Positions 37,119-45,361 of a stretch of DNA of 46,353 bases are shown here, piece by piece. The stretch is from a virus. The notes beneath the pieces are model-generated. The model was not told where the DNA came from. It worked only from the letters and a program-made list of their open reading frames with translations, and searched no databases. The stretch covers positions 1 through 46,353 of the IMG/VR virus record IMGVR_UViG_3300037882_004947. The stretch is one strand, 5' to 3'. Each line of letters opens with the position of its first letter. Positions within the stretch are counted from its first letter, which is position 1. Both the position numbers and the translations under genes were made by a program.

Positions 37119-37620
37119 TGGGCTTGGGCTGCCTGCAGCCACGCGATTTGCCTTTGTAGACAGGGCTTTTCTGGCGCGGGAGCGAAAGCGGGCGGGCCGG
37201 GAGGTTGCAGAGGTGCGCACGGCGATCATTAGCTTGGCGCGTTTGTGTTTCGGTTACGCTCTGCAGGCGCAGAGCCTCGGACAGATGACTTTGGCTGTCT
37301 GCGCCGAACGCTGTGGTCAGCGTTGTCACGTTTACGAGCAAATGACGTTCGCTATCGCGGCACCGTGCGTTGTATGCACCGGTTGCGGGACGTACGTGCA
37401 GGTGTACGGAGATCGCGTACTTTGGAATGTGAGCCACCAACAGTGGATGGCGGACTCGAACAAGGGGTACTGGCGTTCGAAGTGTACTCACTGCCGTAAG
37501 CGATTGTTCAAGTCGGCAGATATTGCTGGTCTCAAGGCGTTGCGATTGCTGCTCGCGGAGTGTTCTCCCGGCGAGCAGGCGGAGTTTTGGATTCAGCTGG
37601 GTCTGAAGCAAAGACCATGA
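37051..37620 (+). CDS. Zinc-ribbon protein, tandem copy 1
   Basis: 189 residues from ATG 37051, with AAGGCGG eight bases upstream. It overlaps the preceding gene by 68 bases. After a helical N terminus come CVVCTGCGTYVQVYGDRV and KCTHCRKRLFKSADIAGLKAL (about 108-165). The latter repeats in the next protein (CPHCRKRLFNRADLQALRAL). A duplicated ribbon protein of unknown role. Confidence 0.6.
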   Translation: MPQRSYSLDFGSLLFPSNPNLIDGLGLPAATRFAFVDRAFLARERKRAGREVAEVRTAIISLARLCFGYALQAQSLGQMTLAVCAERCGQRCHVYEQMTFAIAAPCVVCTGCGTYVQVYGDRVLWNVSHQQWMADSNKGYWRSKCTHCRKRLFKSADIAGLKALRLLLAECSPGEQAEFWIQLGLKQRP

Positions 37621-38066
37621 CCGACTCTTTCACGGTTGATTGGCTTGCAGCCGGGCGCGCGCTCCTCGAGTTGGGGCGTGCGTTTGGCGTAGCGGCCGCC
37701 GGAGTTCTCAATAAAATGCACGGTTTCACTTCACTACTTGATAAATGCGTGATCACTTGCACTAGATGTCGACGAAAGGTGCGCTTTATGCGCGGCGCAG
37801 GCAAGACAAGGTGCCCGCACTGTCGCAAGCGGCTGTTCAATCGTGCGGATTTGCAGGCTTTGCGAGCCCTACACGCTATCGACGACGCGAGTTTCAAGCT
37901 TTCTGCGGTCGATCTGTGCCGACGAGGCAGGTTTGTACCCACAGTTTTGGGACTATGGTTTACTTGGACGGGCGATACCCTGCCGAGCTACTGGGAGCCC
38001 GACGAGCCAACACCAGGGATAGATTGGACAACAGATTGGGACTTGGGAGGGGTTATTAAATCCTAG
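37617..38066 (+). CDS. Zinc-ribbon protein, tandem copy 2
   Basis: 149 residues from ATG 37617 (ATGA overlap). 'CVITCTRCRRKVRFMRGAGK' and 'CPHCRKRLFNRADLQALRAL' form the ribbon shared with copy 1, after a helical N terminus with a hydrophobic stretch (LLELGRAFGVAAAGVL). The C terminus is Trp/Pro/Asp-rich (DWTTDWDLGGVIKS). Role unknown. Confidence 0.6.
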   Translation: MTDSFTVDWLAAGRALLELGRAFGVAAAGVLNKMHGFTSLLDKCVITCTRCRRKVRFMRGAGKTRCPHCRKRLFNRADLQALRALHAIDDASFKLSAVDLCRRGRFVPTVLGLWFTWTGDTLPSYWEPDEPTPGIDWTTDWDLGGVIKS

Positions 38067-38133
38067 CTTCCCTGTGCGGTTGGCTTGCGCTACGATAACG
38101 CGGAATTCCCGAACCGCGACGGAGCCAAGACCA

Positions 38134-38994
38134 ATGCTAGGATTTTTTGACAAGGGCGCGCAACGCTTGATGGGCGCAGGTACCTGGTCGTCAATGACGG
38201 CTAAGGCCGTTCTGTTGAACTTCGGTACGACCGATACCTACATCGCGACCATCACGGCGGCCAGCAACGCTTCGCCAATCGTGCTCACGATGGCTTCGAC
38301 TGCCAGCTTCACGACCGGCGACATCGTTTCGGTTGGGCAAGTGGGCGGCAACCTGGCAGCCAACGGCACGTGGCGGGCAACCGTGATCAACGGAACCACG
38401 TTGAGTCTGCAAACCCTGAAAGACGGGTTGGCTTCGCAGGGTTCTGCCGCCTACACCTCCGGCGGGTACATCGTCAACATGACGGCGGCGACGACGCTGG
38501 ACCAGTTGAGCGCGGCTCGAGCCGGGACCAGCGCTGACGCGACGTTGAGCGGCAAGGCCGAGACCAACGGCGACCTAATCGCGTCGCCAATTTCGTGGGC
38601 AGCTTGGACAGGCACTGCTCATGCTTCCGTGATTTACGAGGACTCGGGCTCGGAGGCGACGAGCAACGTTCTCATGTTGAATGACGGCCGCGTTCAAGTG
38701 GTTATGGCGGGGGCCGCAAGCACCTCAGCGACGACGCTGATTATCGAGAAGCTGGCTGCGCCGCTTGCCAACGGTACCGTGCTGGTTTTCTCCAACGGTG
38801 TGACGGCAACGTTGACGGCAGCCGCGGCGGTTGGCGCAAGGACGTTGACTGTGAGCGCGATTGCCGCGGGCATTGCAGTGGGTCATCAGGCGGAGCCGTT
38901 CAAAGAGAACCCGGGGTATCCCGTGGTTTCTTCTGGCTCGACGCTCACGGACACGTACTCGAACAACACGATCTTGAAGCGACGCCCGTTCTAA
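38134..38994 (+). CDS. Phage surface protein (decoration/tail type, E1-FCCH-like)
   Basis: 286 residues, rich in Ala, Thr, Ser, Gly. 'SPIVLTMASTASFTTGDIVS' plus 'NGTWRATVINGTTLSL' is the 'F..GD.V.V......ANGTW.VTV....F.L' module that databases often label ubiquitin-activating E1 FCCH in phage virion proteins. The C-terminal 'PLANGTVLVFSNGVTATLTA' is another virion motif ('(I/L)..GT.L.F..G..ATLT..A..GA..L.V'). GGAG lies nine bases before ATG 38134. It is probably an exposed head or tail protein; which of the two is not clear. Confidence 0.7.
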   Translation: MLGFFDKGAQRLMGAGTWSSMTAKAVLLNFGTTDTYIATITAASNASPIVLTMASTASFTTGDIVSVGQVGGNLAANGTWRATVINGTTLSLQTLKDGLASQGSAAYTSGGYIVNMTAATTLDQLSAARAGTSADATLSGKAETNGDLIASPISWAAWTGTAHASVIYEDSGSEATSNVLMLNDGRVQVVMAGAASTSATTLIIEKLAAPLANGTVLVFSNGVTATLTAAAAVGARTLTVSAIAAGIAVGHQAEPFKENPGYPVVSSGSTLTDTYSNNTILKRRPF

Positions 38995-39000
38995 TAATGG

Positions 39001-41400
39001 ATGTCCACAGCCGACAACGATTCCACGGCTTTCGCGTACCTCGCGTCGGGCCTTCCGTCAGGCGATTTCAGGCTGCTCTTTTGGCACAACGCCTCGACGG
39101 GCGTTGTGAGCTCGGCAGACTTCAGCCAGGTTTTTGAAGTCGAGTACGGTAGTGGGAACTACGTTCAGCTGTACAGCAACAGCGGCGACGCCACACCGGA
39201 GCTAAGGAGCTGGCGAAACGAGGCCGGAGCGGACGCTCAGGTGTTCGTTTCAACTACATACGTCAGTAACTGGATTCGCTACATGCTTGCGCGGACCGGC
39301 ACCTCCTGGACGCTCTATTACGCGTTGGTCGGGGATACGAGCTGGACGCAGATCTTGACGTGGACCAACGCCAACGCGTGGTCTGGTCTGGCCATTGTTG
39401 GCAGCGTTACGGCGCTCGGTTCTTACACGATGCCGGGCGCTTCGATTCGATCGGTGAGGCTCTACACGGCGGCGCACAGCAACGCGAACCTCATTACCGA
39501 CTCGCTGTCCGCCACTCCAACACTCGGGAGCCTTTGGGCCGCTTGGTTTGACGGTTCTACCGCATCGCTAGACGGGTCGGACTCTAGTGGCAATAGTCGC
39601 CCCATAACCGTGTCGGGAACGTTCCTGACGGATGCCTCGGACCCCATTGCGGGCGGGGCGTCTATTTCTTCCTACTCCGCTTTCATAGATCTTCAGCAAT
39701 CGCACTCCGCGGCGGCCTGGGGCGCTACGTCAGCAACGGGGCGCAGCGAGCCGGTGGGGGCGTCGAGCCTGAATTCTGGTGCGACCAGCGCGCCAGGCTC
39801 CATTTCCTGGGAAGCTGCTAGCTTTGCGCAGACCATCGGCGGGGTGCAGCAAGGTGCGTTCGCATTCGAGCCGGGGGCGCACACTCCCAGCGCGACGTTT
39901 GATTCAGGAACGGGAGTCTTGGGCGAACAAGCGTTGGAGCAATTGACGCTGGGCACTGACCTGTTCCCGCATGCGGAGGCGTACGCTTCTTTTGCCATTT
40001 CTGGGCTGGGAGCGAGCAGTTTGGGTTCGGGGTTGGAGGTTGGCGGAGTCTCCTCTGCTGCCGCGGGCGCGACGTTCTCTCCCGGCTGGGTTGATGAACG
40101 CTCGGAAGGTTCGACTGTTGGTTCCGTTATTCAGAGTTTGTCGCACTCGGCGCCTGAGGAGTGGGCGGGCTCGAGCTACGTGAGTGCGCTCGGCACATCC
40201 GGAATCGCAAGCCTGGAATTTCTATCTGGAGGCTCAGTTGGCGCAGCTGGTAGCGCGCAGGAGTCGGCGCAAAGTGCGGAGTTTCCAAGTTGGAGCTTGC
40301 TTTCATTTGCGTCGGAGTTTGTCGCCTCCGAGAGCGGCGTTGTTGACTGGGTGGGCGACGGCTCGAGCGCCGCTTTCGGCGCGACTTCGGGAACTGCTGT
40401 CTTTGAGGGCGCCGGGTATTCGACGGGCGACGCTCAGTTTTCATCTGCAACGGGCGTTGTGTCCGAGCGGTCGGAGGGTTCACTTGCGGGTTCTGTGAAC
40501 CTGAGCGCGTCGCACACGATGGTGGAGGAGTGGACGGGCGCGGGCACCACATCCGCTTTCGCAGTTGTGAGCGGTGTAGGCACCTTGTTCGAACAGAGCT
40601 ATTCGAGCGCGGCGCAGGTCTCGTTTTTCGCGCCGGGAGTGCTGAGCGAGGTTTCCGAGGGTTCGACGGTTGGTTCCGTGATCTTCAGCCTGTCGCATTC
40701 CGCGCTGGAGGAGTGGCGCGGGGCGGGGAGCCTGCAGGCGTTTGCGAGCACGCACGACGCGCCGAGCGTGGTTTTCGAGGGGCACTCCCTTTCAGCTTTG
40801 GTGAGCGCAGGTGTGAGCGGGATCGCGCTAGAATACCCAAATCCGCACACCTACGTGCAGGACCTGCCGATGTTTGCTCCCGGCTGGGTGGAGTGGACAG
40901 GAGCCGGGTCAACGACGTCGCTGGGGACATCTCAGGTTGCATTTGTCGCTGAGTGGATCGGTGTAGTCACGGCGCCCAGCTTCTCCAACGTTCGCGGTCC
41001 CGTTCAAAAAGTTCGAATTTTCAGCTACAATGCAACTGTCAAGATCAGGTCTTACTCTACGGTGGTCAAGATGAGCGATTGTGAACCGATCTGGTTGCAG
41101 CGTGTCTACGCAGACACCTTCCCCTCCACGCTGGCTTTCACCGATGGGTGCAAACCGATCAATCTGACCGGCTACACGCAGTTTATCTTGCGGCTTGTGT
41201 CGCCCAATTACCCACCCGTTAGCCTGACCGGTTCAATCGTGGACGCACGCTTGGGCAAAGTCGCGTTCGGGCCAACACTTCAGCAAGCGACGGATTTGGC
41301 GGCGGGAGTGTACGGATTCGAGGTGACAGCGCTGTCCCCTGAAGGTCTCGGGCGCACCCTTTTGCTTGGCGACCTCGAAATTCTGAATCGACCGCGCTAG
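39001..41400 (+). CDS. Repetitive fibre protein with LamG-like and BppU-like domains
   Basis: 799 residues. N-terminal ~190 residues form a LamG/concanavalin-like beta sandwich (FRLLFWHNASTG, NWIRYMLARTGTSWTLYY, SIRSVRLYTA). Residues about 220-660 are Ser/Ala/Gly-rich repeats ('EGSTVGSVI.SLSHSA.EEW'). The last ~110 residues ('LAFTDGCKPINLTGYTQFIL', 'GSIVDARLGKVAF', 'AAGVYGFEVTALSPEGLG') match the small beta domain found in BppU-type baseplate proteins (DUF2479). This suggests an adhesin or fibre with a carbohydrate-binding end. It lies between terminase and portal. The start ATG has no clear Shine-Dalgarno. Confidence 0.65.
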   Translation: MSTADNDSTAFAYLASGLPSGDFRLLFWHNASTGVVSSADFSQVFEVEYGSGNYVQLYSNSGDATPELRSWRNEAGADAQVFVSTTYVSNWIRYMLARTGTSWTLYYALVGDTSWTQILTWTNANAWSGLAIVGSVTALGSYTMPGASIRSVRLYTAAHSNANLITDSLSATPTLGSLWAAWFDGSTASLDGSDSSGNSRPITVSGTFLTDASDPIAGGASISSYSAFIDLQQSHSAAAWGATSATGRSEPVGASSLNSGATSAPGSISWEAASFAQTIGGVQQGAFAFEPGAHTPSATFDSGTGVLGEQALEQLTLGTDLFPHAEAYASFAISGLGASSLGSGLEVGGVSSAAAGATFSPGWVDERSEGSTVGSVIQSLSHSAPEEWAGSSYVSALGTSGIASLEFLSGGSVGAAGSAQESAQSAEFPSWSLLSFASEFVASESGVVDWVGDGSSAAFGATSGTAVFEGAGYSTGDAQFSSATGVVSERSEGSLAGSVNLSASHTMVEEWTGAGTTSAFAVVSGVGTLFEQSYSSAAQVSFFAPGVLSEVSEGSTVGSVIFSLSHSALEEWRGAGSLQAFASTHDAPSVVFEGHSLSALVSAGVSGIALEYPNPHTYVQDLPMFAPGWVEWTGAGSTTSLGTSQVAFVAEWIGVVTAPSFSNVRGPVQKVRIFSYNATVKIRSYSTVVKMSDCEPIWLQRVYADTFPSTLAFTDGCKPINLTGYTQFILRLVSPNYPPVSLTGSIVDARLGKVAFGPTLQQATDLAAGVYGFEVTALSPEGLGRTLLLGDLEILNRPR
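40075..40940 (+). repeat. Coding repeats of about 61-62 residues in the fibre gene
   Basis: Related units begin near 40075, 40438 and 40624, each reading '(P/T)G(W/V)(V/L)(D/S)E(R/V)SEGS(T/L)(V/A)GSV', then '(S/A)SH(S/T)..EEW.G(A/S)'. The distances are 363 and 186 bases, close to 2 and 1 units of about 61-62 residues. A weak unit lies around 40345-40400 (SGVVDWVGDGSSAAFGA) and another near 40877 (GWVEWTGAGSTTSLG). The DNA is similar as well as the protein. Confidence 0.65.
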
Positions 41401-41409
41401 GCCTGGGTT

Positions 41410-41760
41410 GTGAAAAGCGAGTCACATTGCCGCGGCCACATCACGCGGCGCGGCGGCCGTCCGTATCCAGAGAAGTGTTGCGGGCCGGGCAAGCACCAGC
41501 ACGTGCGAGGGTGTCGAATCTCCCGCCCGTTTTGTTGCTGGCGGCGGAAAGAGGCTCAGGAAACCTGCAACTGCGGTTTGATCCCGTGGCCCCACCGAAC
41601 TGGAACCGTCGTTTGGTCACATCGACTCGTGTGTGCACGGCACACGCAGTTTCCGAGGGTCAGTCACGAGTTGCTGACTCTGACGGATTGGGAGACGGGC
41701 GCGCCGCTTGAGATCGAGCACCTCAACCGAGCCCGGTACCTGCCACGAGTGTCGTTCTGA
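41410..41760 (+). CDS. Cys-rich small protein
   Basis: 116 residues from GTG 41410. 'HCRGHITRRGGRPYPEKCCG', 'GCRISRPFCCWRRK' and 'ETCNCG' give eight Cys and several His (about 6-58), then a normal-looking end with 'LLTLTDWETGAPLEIEHLNR'. Probably zinc-binding. The start is weakly supported, and another frame over the same DNA also lacks stops, so confidence is moderate. Confidence 0.45.
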   Translation: MKSESHCRGHITRRGGRPYPEKCCGPGKHQHVRGCRISRPFCCWRRKEAQETCNCGLIPWPHRTGTVVWSHRLVCARHTQFPRVSHELLTLTDWETGAPLEIEHLNRARYLPRVSF

Positions 41761-41768
41761 GCTAGATT

Positions 41769-41838
41769 AGACGCCTGCGGCGGACGCCAACCCGGCAAGT
41801 GCTTGGATTTGGACGGAAGCCGCGTTAATCAGGCGTCT
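41769..41838 (+). promoter_or_regulatory. Inverted repeat in the portal leader
   Basis: AGACGCCTG (41769-41777) and CAGGCGTCT (41830-41838) are exact reverse complements 52 bases apart, just before the portal ATG at 41840. The right arm contains the only Shine-Dalgarno-like bases (AGGCG), so RNA pairing would hide the ribosome site. A weak promoter-like pair, TTGGAT (41803-41808) and TTAATC (41825-41830), lies in the loop; transcription from it would exclude the left arm. Confidence 0.5.
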
Positions 41839-41839
41839 T

Positions 41840-43537
41840 ATGAGTTCAGCAACTCCTGTGGATGTGGGCAGCGTCGCTGCCGAGATTATGCGCGGTCCCC
41901 AAGATCGCGAGACACGACAGACGCCGGGGCAGTCAGCGCGACAACTGAGGCTGCATCGGTATTGGCAGTACTTTCGCTGTCGAAATTACGATGAGTTGCG
42001 CCACGATTGGGACGGGCGCGAGTGCGGAAGTGCGGAGGAGAGCGCCGCAATCTCTCGCGGCGGTGTTATTCCCGCGGGGTTCTATGAGGCTGTTGCGCAC
42101 GATTTGCCGTTGAAGCTTCGACGGCCCGACGTGCCTTACTACTTGGCGAAAGTTGTGGTGAAACGGTTCAACTCGCTACTGTTCAGCGCAAAGCGCCACC
42201 CGCAGATTGCCTGCGAAGACGCGCTGACAACCGATTGGCTTTCGGGTTTTGCGCAGGCTTCGAGGCTGTGGTCCCGCATGTTGTTGGCGCGCACTTACGG
42301 CGGCTCGATGGGCTCTACCGCCGTGGGTTTCAAGTTCACCAACGGCAGGCCCGATATCGAGGTGATTGACCCTCGATTCGCAACGCCCGAATTTGTGGAC
42401 AGGTCGAGCCAAGAGTTGAAGAGACTTGAGATTCGCTACACCTACGCTGACGAAATTCGGGACGCAGAGGGCAACTGGGAAGAGCAGCAGTTCTGGTATC
42501 GGCGCATCATCGACACCCAATACGATCGCGTTTGGCCGAAAGTGCCTGTCACCGATGAGGAGCCCGATTGGAACCGCGCGCGCTTCGTCGAGAAGGAGCA
42601 CGGCCTGGGGGAGCATCCGTTCATTTGGATCCAGAATCAGCCGGCAGAAGACGATGTCGACGGCGACCCCGATTGCATCGGCGCTTTTGCGCACATGGAA
42701 GCTATCGATCATCTGCAGTCGCAGGCTTTTCGCGGTACGAAGAGCAACTGCGACCCCACTGTTGTCGTTTCCTCGGATAACGAGTTTGACGAGATCAACA
42801 AAGGTTCGAACACCGCTATTCACGTCGAAAGGGGCGGCACGGCGCAGTACATGGAGATGACCGGGGCGGGGGCGCAGCGCGCAATCGAGATGGCCGAGCG
42901 GTTTGAGGAGCAAGCCTTGACGGTTGCAGCGTGCTCGCTTGACCGCAATGAGGGTGGACCCTCGCGCACGGAAGCCGAAGTGCAGCACAATTACAGCGCC
43001 ATGATCGATCAAGCTGACATTCTGCGCGAGCAGTACGGCGAAGGTGGGGTGAAGAAGCTGCTGGAGAAAGTGTTACGGGCGGCGAGACGTCTGGAAGCGG
43101 TTAAGATCGATAAGAGCAATCCGAACCTGCCTCGACTGGTGAATTCCAAAGTTCACCTCCCGAAAGGCAAGATCAAAAACCACTCCAACGGTCAAGTGCT
43201 GTACTACACCCGCGAGCTAGGCAAAGGTGAGGAGGTCGAGTTGACGTGGCCCGACTACTTCACGCCCGGTTTGGATGAGATCAATAGCGCTGTCGACGCG
43301 GCTGGAAAAGCCAAGACTGCCGGTATCATGGATGACTTCCACTGCGTTGGCTTCATCAGCAACTACTTCAACGTGGAGTCGGTGCAGGATGTTGTTTCGC
43401 AGATCAAGGCCGAGGCGCCCAAAGTTCCAGGGGGCGCTAACTTCGCGCCCCCTGGCGGTTCGATTACTTCGCCGCACGTTGGCGCAACCGAAGTGAATGG
43501 TGACGAAGACGACGAGGAGCAGGCCGATGCCATCTAG
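41840..43537 (+). CDS. Portal protein
   Basis: 565 residues. N-terminal 'RQLRLHRYWQYFRCRNYDELRHDWDG' and 'LPLKLRRPDVPYYLAKVVVKRFNSLLF', central wing region with 'IEVIDPRFATPEF' and 'GEHPFIWIQNQP', 'IGAFAHMEAIDHLQ', then 'GGPSRTEAEVQHNYSAMIDQ' and a helical stem with 'VKKLLEKVLRAARRLE'. This is the layout of the phage portal family, including the D-P-R 'position' motif and the 'E..D.L...' segment. It forms the ring at the head vertex through which TerL packages DNA. Confidence 0.8.
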   Translation: MSSATPVDVGSVAAEIMRGPQDRETRQTPGQSARQLRLHRYWQYFRCRNYDELRHDWDGRECGSAEESAAISRGGVIPAGFYEAVAHDLPLKLRRPDVPYYLAKVVVKRFNSLLFSAKRHPQIACEDALTTDWLSGFAQASRLWSRMLLARTYGGSMGSTAVGFKFTNGRPDIEVIDPRFATPEFVDRSSQELKRLEIRYTYADEIRDAEGNWEEQQFWYRRIIDTQYDRVWPKVPVTDEEPDWNRARFVEKEHGLGEHPFIWIQNQPAEDDVDGDPDCIGAFAHMEAIDHLQSQAFRGTKSNCDPTVVVSSDNEFDEINKGSNTAIHVERGGTAQYMEMTGAGAQRAIEMAERFEEQALTVAACSLDRNEGGPSRTEAEVQHNYSAMIDQADILREQYGEGGVKKLLEKVLRAARRLEAVKIDKSNPNLPRLVNSKVHLPKGKIKNHSNGQVLYYTRELGKGEEVELTWPDYFTPGLDEINSAVDAAGKAKTAGIMDDFHCVGFISNYFNVESVQDVVSQIKAEAPKVPGGANFAPPGGSITSPHVGATEVNGDEDDEEQADAI

Positions 43538-44027
43538 AATCATTGTGGGCGGGCGCACGGCTGTGGTCTCGCGCAACACGCCCAAACGCGTGCATCGCGC
43601 GAGCGAGGCGTTGAACCTGGATTCGCACGGCGACCCCGTGGATGTGGCATCGGCGATTCCGCCGACCTATCCGCCCTCGGCGTATCAGCTGGGCGTTACG
43701 TTTCGAGATCGCGATGAGAACGTAGATTACCGCGTCCTGAAGAGGCTTACCCCGGCCGATGGTTGGGCGAGCGCGCAGTTTTGGCACCGGCGGTGGCAGT
43801 GCAATGCGTCAGACTTTCTGGAGATTCTGCGGGCCGGGTACATGCTTGCGGCAATTGAGGAAGGTTCGACGGTGCGGCGCTACCTGTGTTTGAACGAGCG
43901 CGAGCTGAAGGATTCGCCTCTGTGGCTGAGACTGCGCAAAAAACAAAAGGCGCGCGAGGCGCGCGAGATCGAGAAGCAGCGGAACCTGGGCAAGTTCTTC
44001 GGATTTGCCGCGCCGCGCGCTAAGTAG
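43527..44027 (+). CDS. Hypothetical protein after portal
   Basis: 166 residues from ATG 43527, with GAGGAG nine bases upstream, overlapping the portal gene by 11 bases. 'SRIIVGGRTAVVSRNTPKRVH', 'GWASAQFWHRRWQCNASDFLEILRAGYMLAAIEEGS', 'RYLCLNERELKDSPLWLRLR', then a highly basic helix (KKQKAREAREIEKQRNLGKF). The middle may be a small helix-turn-helix-like domain. No family recognised. Confidence 0.6.
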   Translation: MPSRIIVGGRTAVVSRNTPKRVHRASEALNLDSHGDPVDVASAIPPTYPPSAYQLGVTFRDRDENVDYRVLKRLTPADGWASAQFWHRRWQCNASDFLEILRAGYMLAAIEEGSTVRRYLCLNERELKDSPLWLRLRKKQKAREAREIEKQRNLGKFFGFAAPRAK

Positions 44028-44031
44028 TGGA

Positions 44032-44742
44032 ATGGCGCAAGAGTACAGGGTTGACGTCGGGGCACGTTCTTTCAAGGGTTACCCTGTGGGCACCCAAGCC
44101 TCAGAGTTCTTTTCTTCGCAGGTCCTTCCGAGTTTGCCCGCAGACCAACTGATTGTTGTCGTGAAGGACAGGATGAGTGTGGAGAACGTACACCATTGGG
44201 AAATTGCGGCGCGCGCGGCAACAATCCAGCGGTTTTTCTACGTCGTTGCGTATCAGTCGGACAGGATAGGCCTGGTGCTGACTTCCCCCTTCAGGATGTC
44301 GCCGCTGTGGAATGTTGACTTTGCCTTCAAGCAGGTCGAAGGCGCCTCGCTTCCTCGGTTGGCTTCAGAGATTTTGCACTACGACGTGCTTCGCCATGAG
44401 TTTTCGATCCTTCACGGAATCGCGGAGGTTGACGTCATGCGCATGGTTGAAATGGGACTCGTTTTGGAGTGCCACACGGTTGGCGGCGCGCTGTACGATT
44501 TCTCAGAAGGAGTGGATGCGCGGTTGGCTGTGCAGGCCCTGGCAGCAGCGCGACGGGTAGCCGGCAGCGCGCTCGATCCAGGCAATGAGCGCCTGGACGT
44601 ACAGTACATGGAGATGACTGGAGAGATGCCGCAACCTACAATCGAGATGGCCGCGCCGACCGCAATCGATCATTCTCGCGTACCTGATTACGTGCATGCC
44701 GTGCACAACATTCGATCTAAGGTTCTGGGCAAGCACAAGTGA
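44032..44742 (+). CDS. Hypothetical protein with a portal-like peptide
   Basis: 236 residues from ATG 44032. Alpha/beta N-terminal half (YRVDVGARSFKGYPVG, QLIVVVKDRMSVENVHHW), then helices. Near the C terminus it has QYMEMTGEMPQPTIEMA, matching the portal's QYMEMTGAGAQRAIEMA in protein and DNA (42845-42893 with 44603-44651). No known family recognised. Confidence 0.6.
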   Translation: MAQEYRVDVGARSFKGYPVGTQASEFFSSQVLPSLPADQLIVVVKDRMSVENVHHWEIAARAATIQRFFYVVAYQSDRIGLVLTSPFRMSPLWNVDFAFKQVEGASLPRLASEILHYDVLRHEFSILHGIAEVDVMRMVEMGLVLECHTVGGALYDFSEGVDARLAVQALAAARRVAGSALDPGNERLDVQYMEMTGEMPQPTIEMAAPTAIDHSRVPDYVHAVHNIRSKVLGKHK

Positions 44743-44746
44743 GAGG

Positions 44747-44781
44747 TTGCAAAGTGTCGAAACGTTCGTTACGTTTCGAGA
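44747..44781 (+). promoter_or_regulatory. Leaderless promoter with palindrome before 44782
   Basis: TTGCAA at 44747-44752, 17-bp spacer, TACGTT at 44770-44775, six bases, ATG 44782. TCGAAACG (44757-44764) and CGTTTCGA (44772-44779) form a perfect 8-bp inverted repeat with a seven-base gap over the -10. The geometry is that of the repeat promoters although the sequence differs. Confidence 0.55.
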
Positions 44782-45192
44782 ATGCCACCTCTGCCAGAGC
44801 GCAATAGAGCCCGGACGATTCACCGAAAGAAGACGTTTGGAGGCCGTTCGTGCGTGGAGGTGCACCGCGAGTACGCTTTTTCCCCACACTCTAAGTGCGT
44901 AGGTTGCGGCGGGCGTCCGCACATGCGGGCCATTGTGATGGCGCCGTTCGACGAGGTGCAGAAGCGCGGAATGCTCCCGGCAGGGGCGATTGCCAGTCCG
45001 GGGCTCATGCAGAGCATCGTTCCGATTAAGAATTCGGAGGGCAACCCAGATCCGTACGTACGGATTAGCGTGACGCACTCGTGCACAATGTGCAGCCGCG
45101 CGTTTCAGACAGCCCTCGCGAAGTTGCCCAGCTGGTGCATCGTTGAAATCAACGAGGGTCCAAAAGCTGAGGCGATTATCACGTCAAACTGA
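44782..45192 (+). CDS. Zinc-binding hypothetical protein
   Basis: 136 residues. 'KCVGCGGRPHMRAIVMAP' and 'SCTMCSRAFQTALAK' provide C-x2-C pairs at about 38-41 and 97-100, likely one ribbon. The rest is mixed (IVPIKNSEGNPDPYVRISVT). It starts at the predicted transcription start. No family recognised. Confidence 0.6.
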   Translation: MPPLPERNRARTIHRKKTFGGRSCVEVHREYAFSPHSKCVGCGGRPHMRAIVMAPFDEVQKRGMLPAGAIASPGLMQSIVPIKNSEGNPDPYVRISVTHSCTMCSRAFQTALAKLPSWCIVEINEGPKAEAIITSN

Positions 45193-45205
45193 TACGCTTG
45201 GGCGC

Positions 45206-45361
45206 ATGCCTCTTTTGCAGGGATCTACGTCCGGTGTCGTACGCAGCAATATCAAGCTGCTTTTGACGCAGGGGTATTCCCAGCGCCAGGCGGTCGCCAT
45301 CGCGATGCGCCACGCTGGGAAGCGACGACGCAAGCGGGCACCGAAGCCGGAGGCTGTATGA
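45206..45361 (+). CDS. Conserved small phage protein (MPL..GSS..NI)
   Basis: 51 residues: MPLLQGSTSGVVRSNIKLLL then GYSQRQAVAIAMRHAGKRRR. This is the widespread short phage protein of the form 'MPL..G.S...(I/V)..NI.......G..Q.QAVAIA...A.(K/R)' seen near structural genes. Its function is unproven. ATG 45206 was chosen because it makes the protein start at MPL. A weak -10-like GATACG precedes it. It ends in an ATGA overlap. Confidence 0.7.
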   Translation: MPLLQGSTSGVVRSNIKLLLTQGYSQRQAVAIAMRHAGKRRRKRAPKPEAV

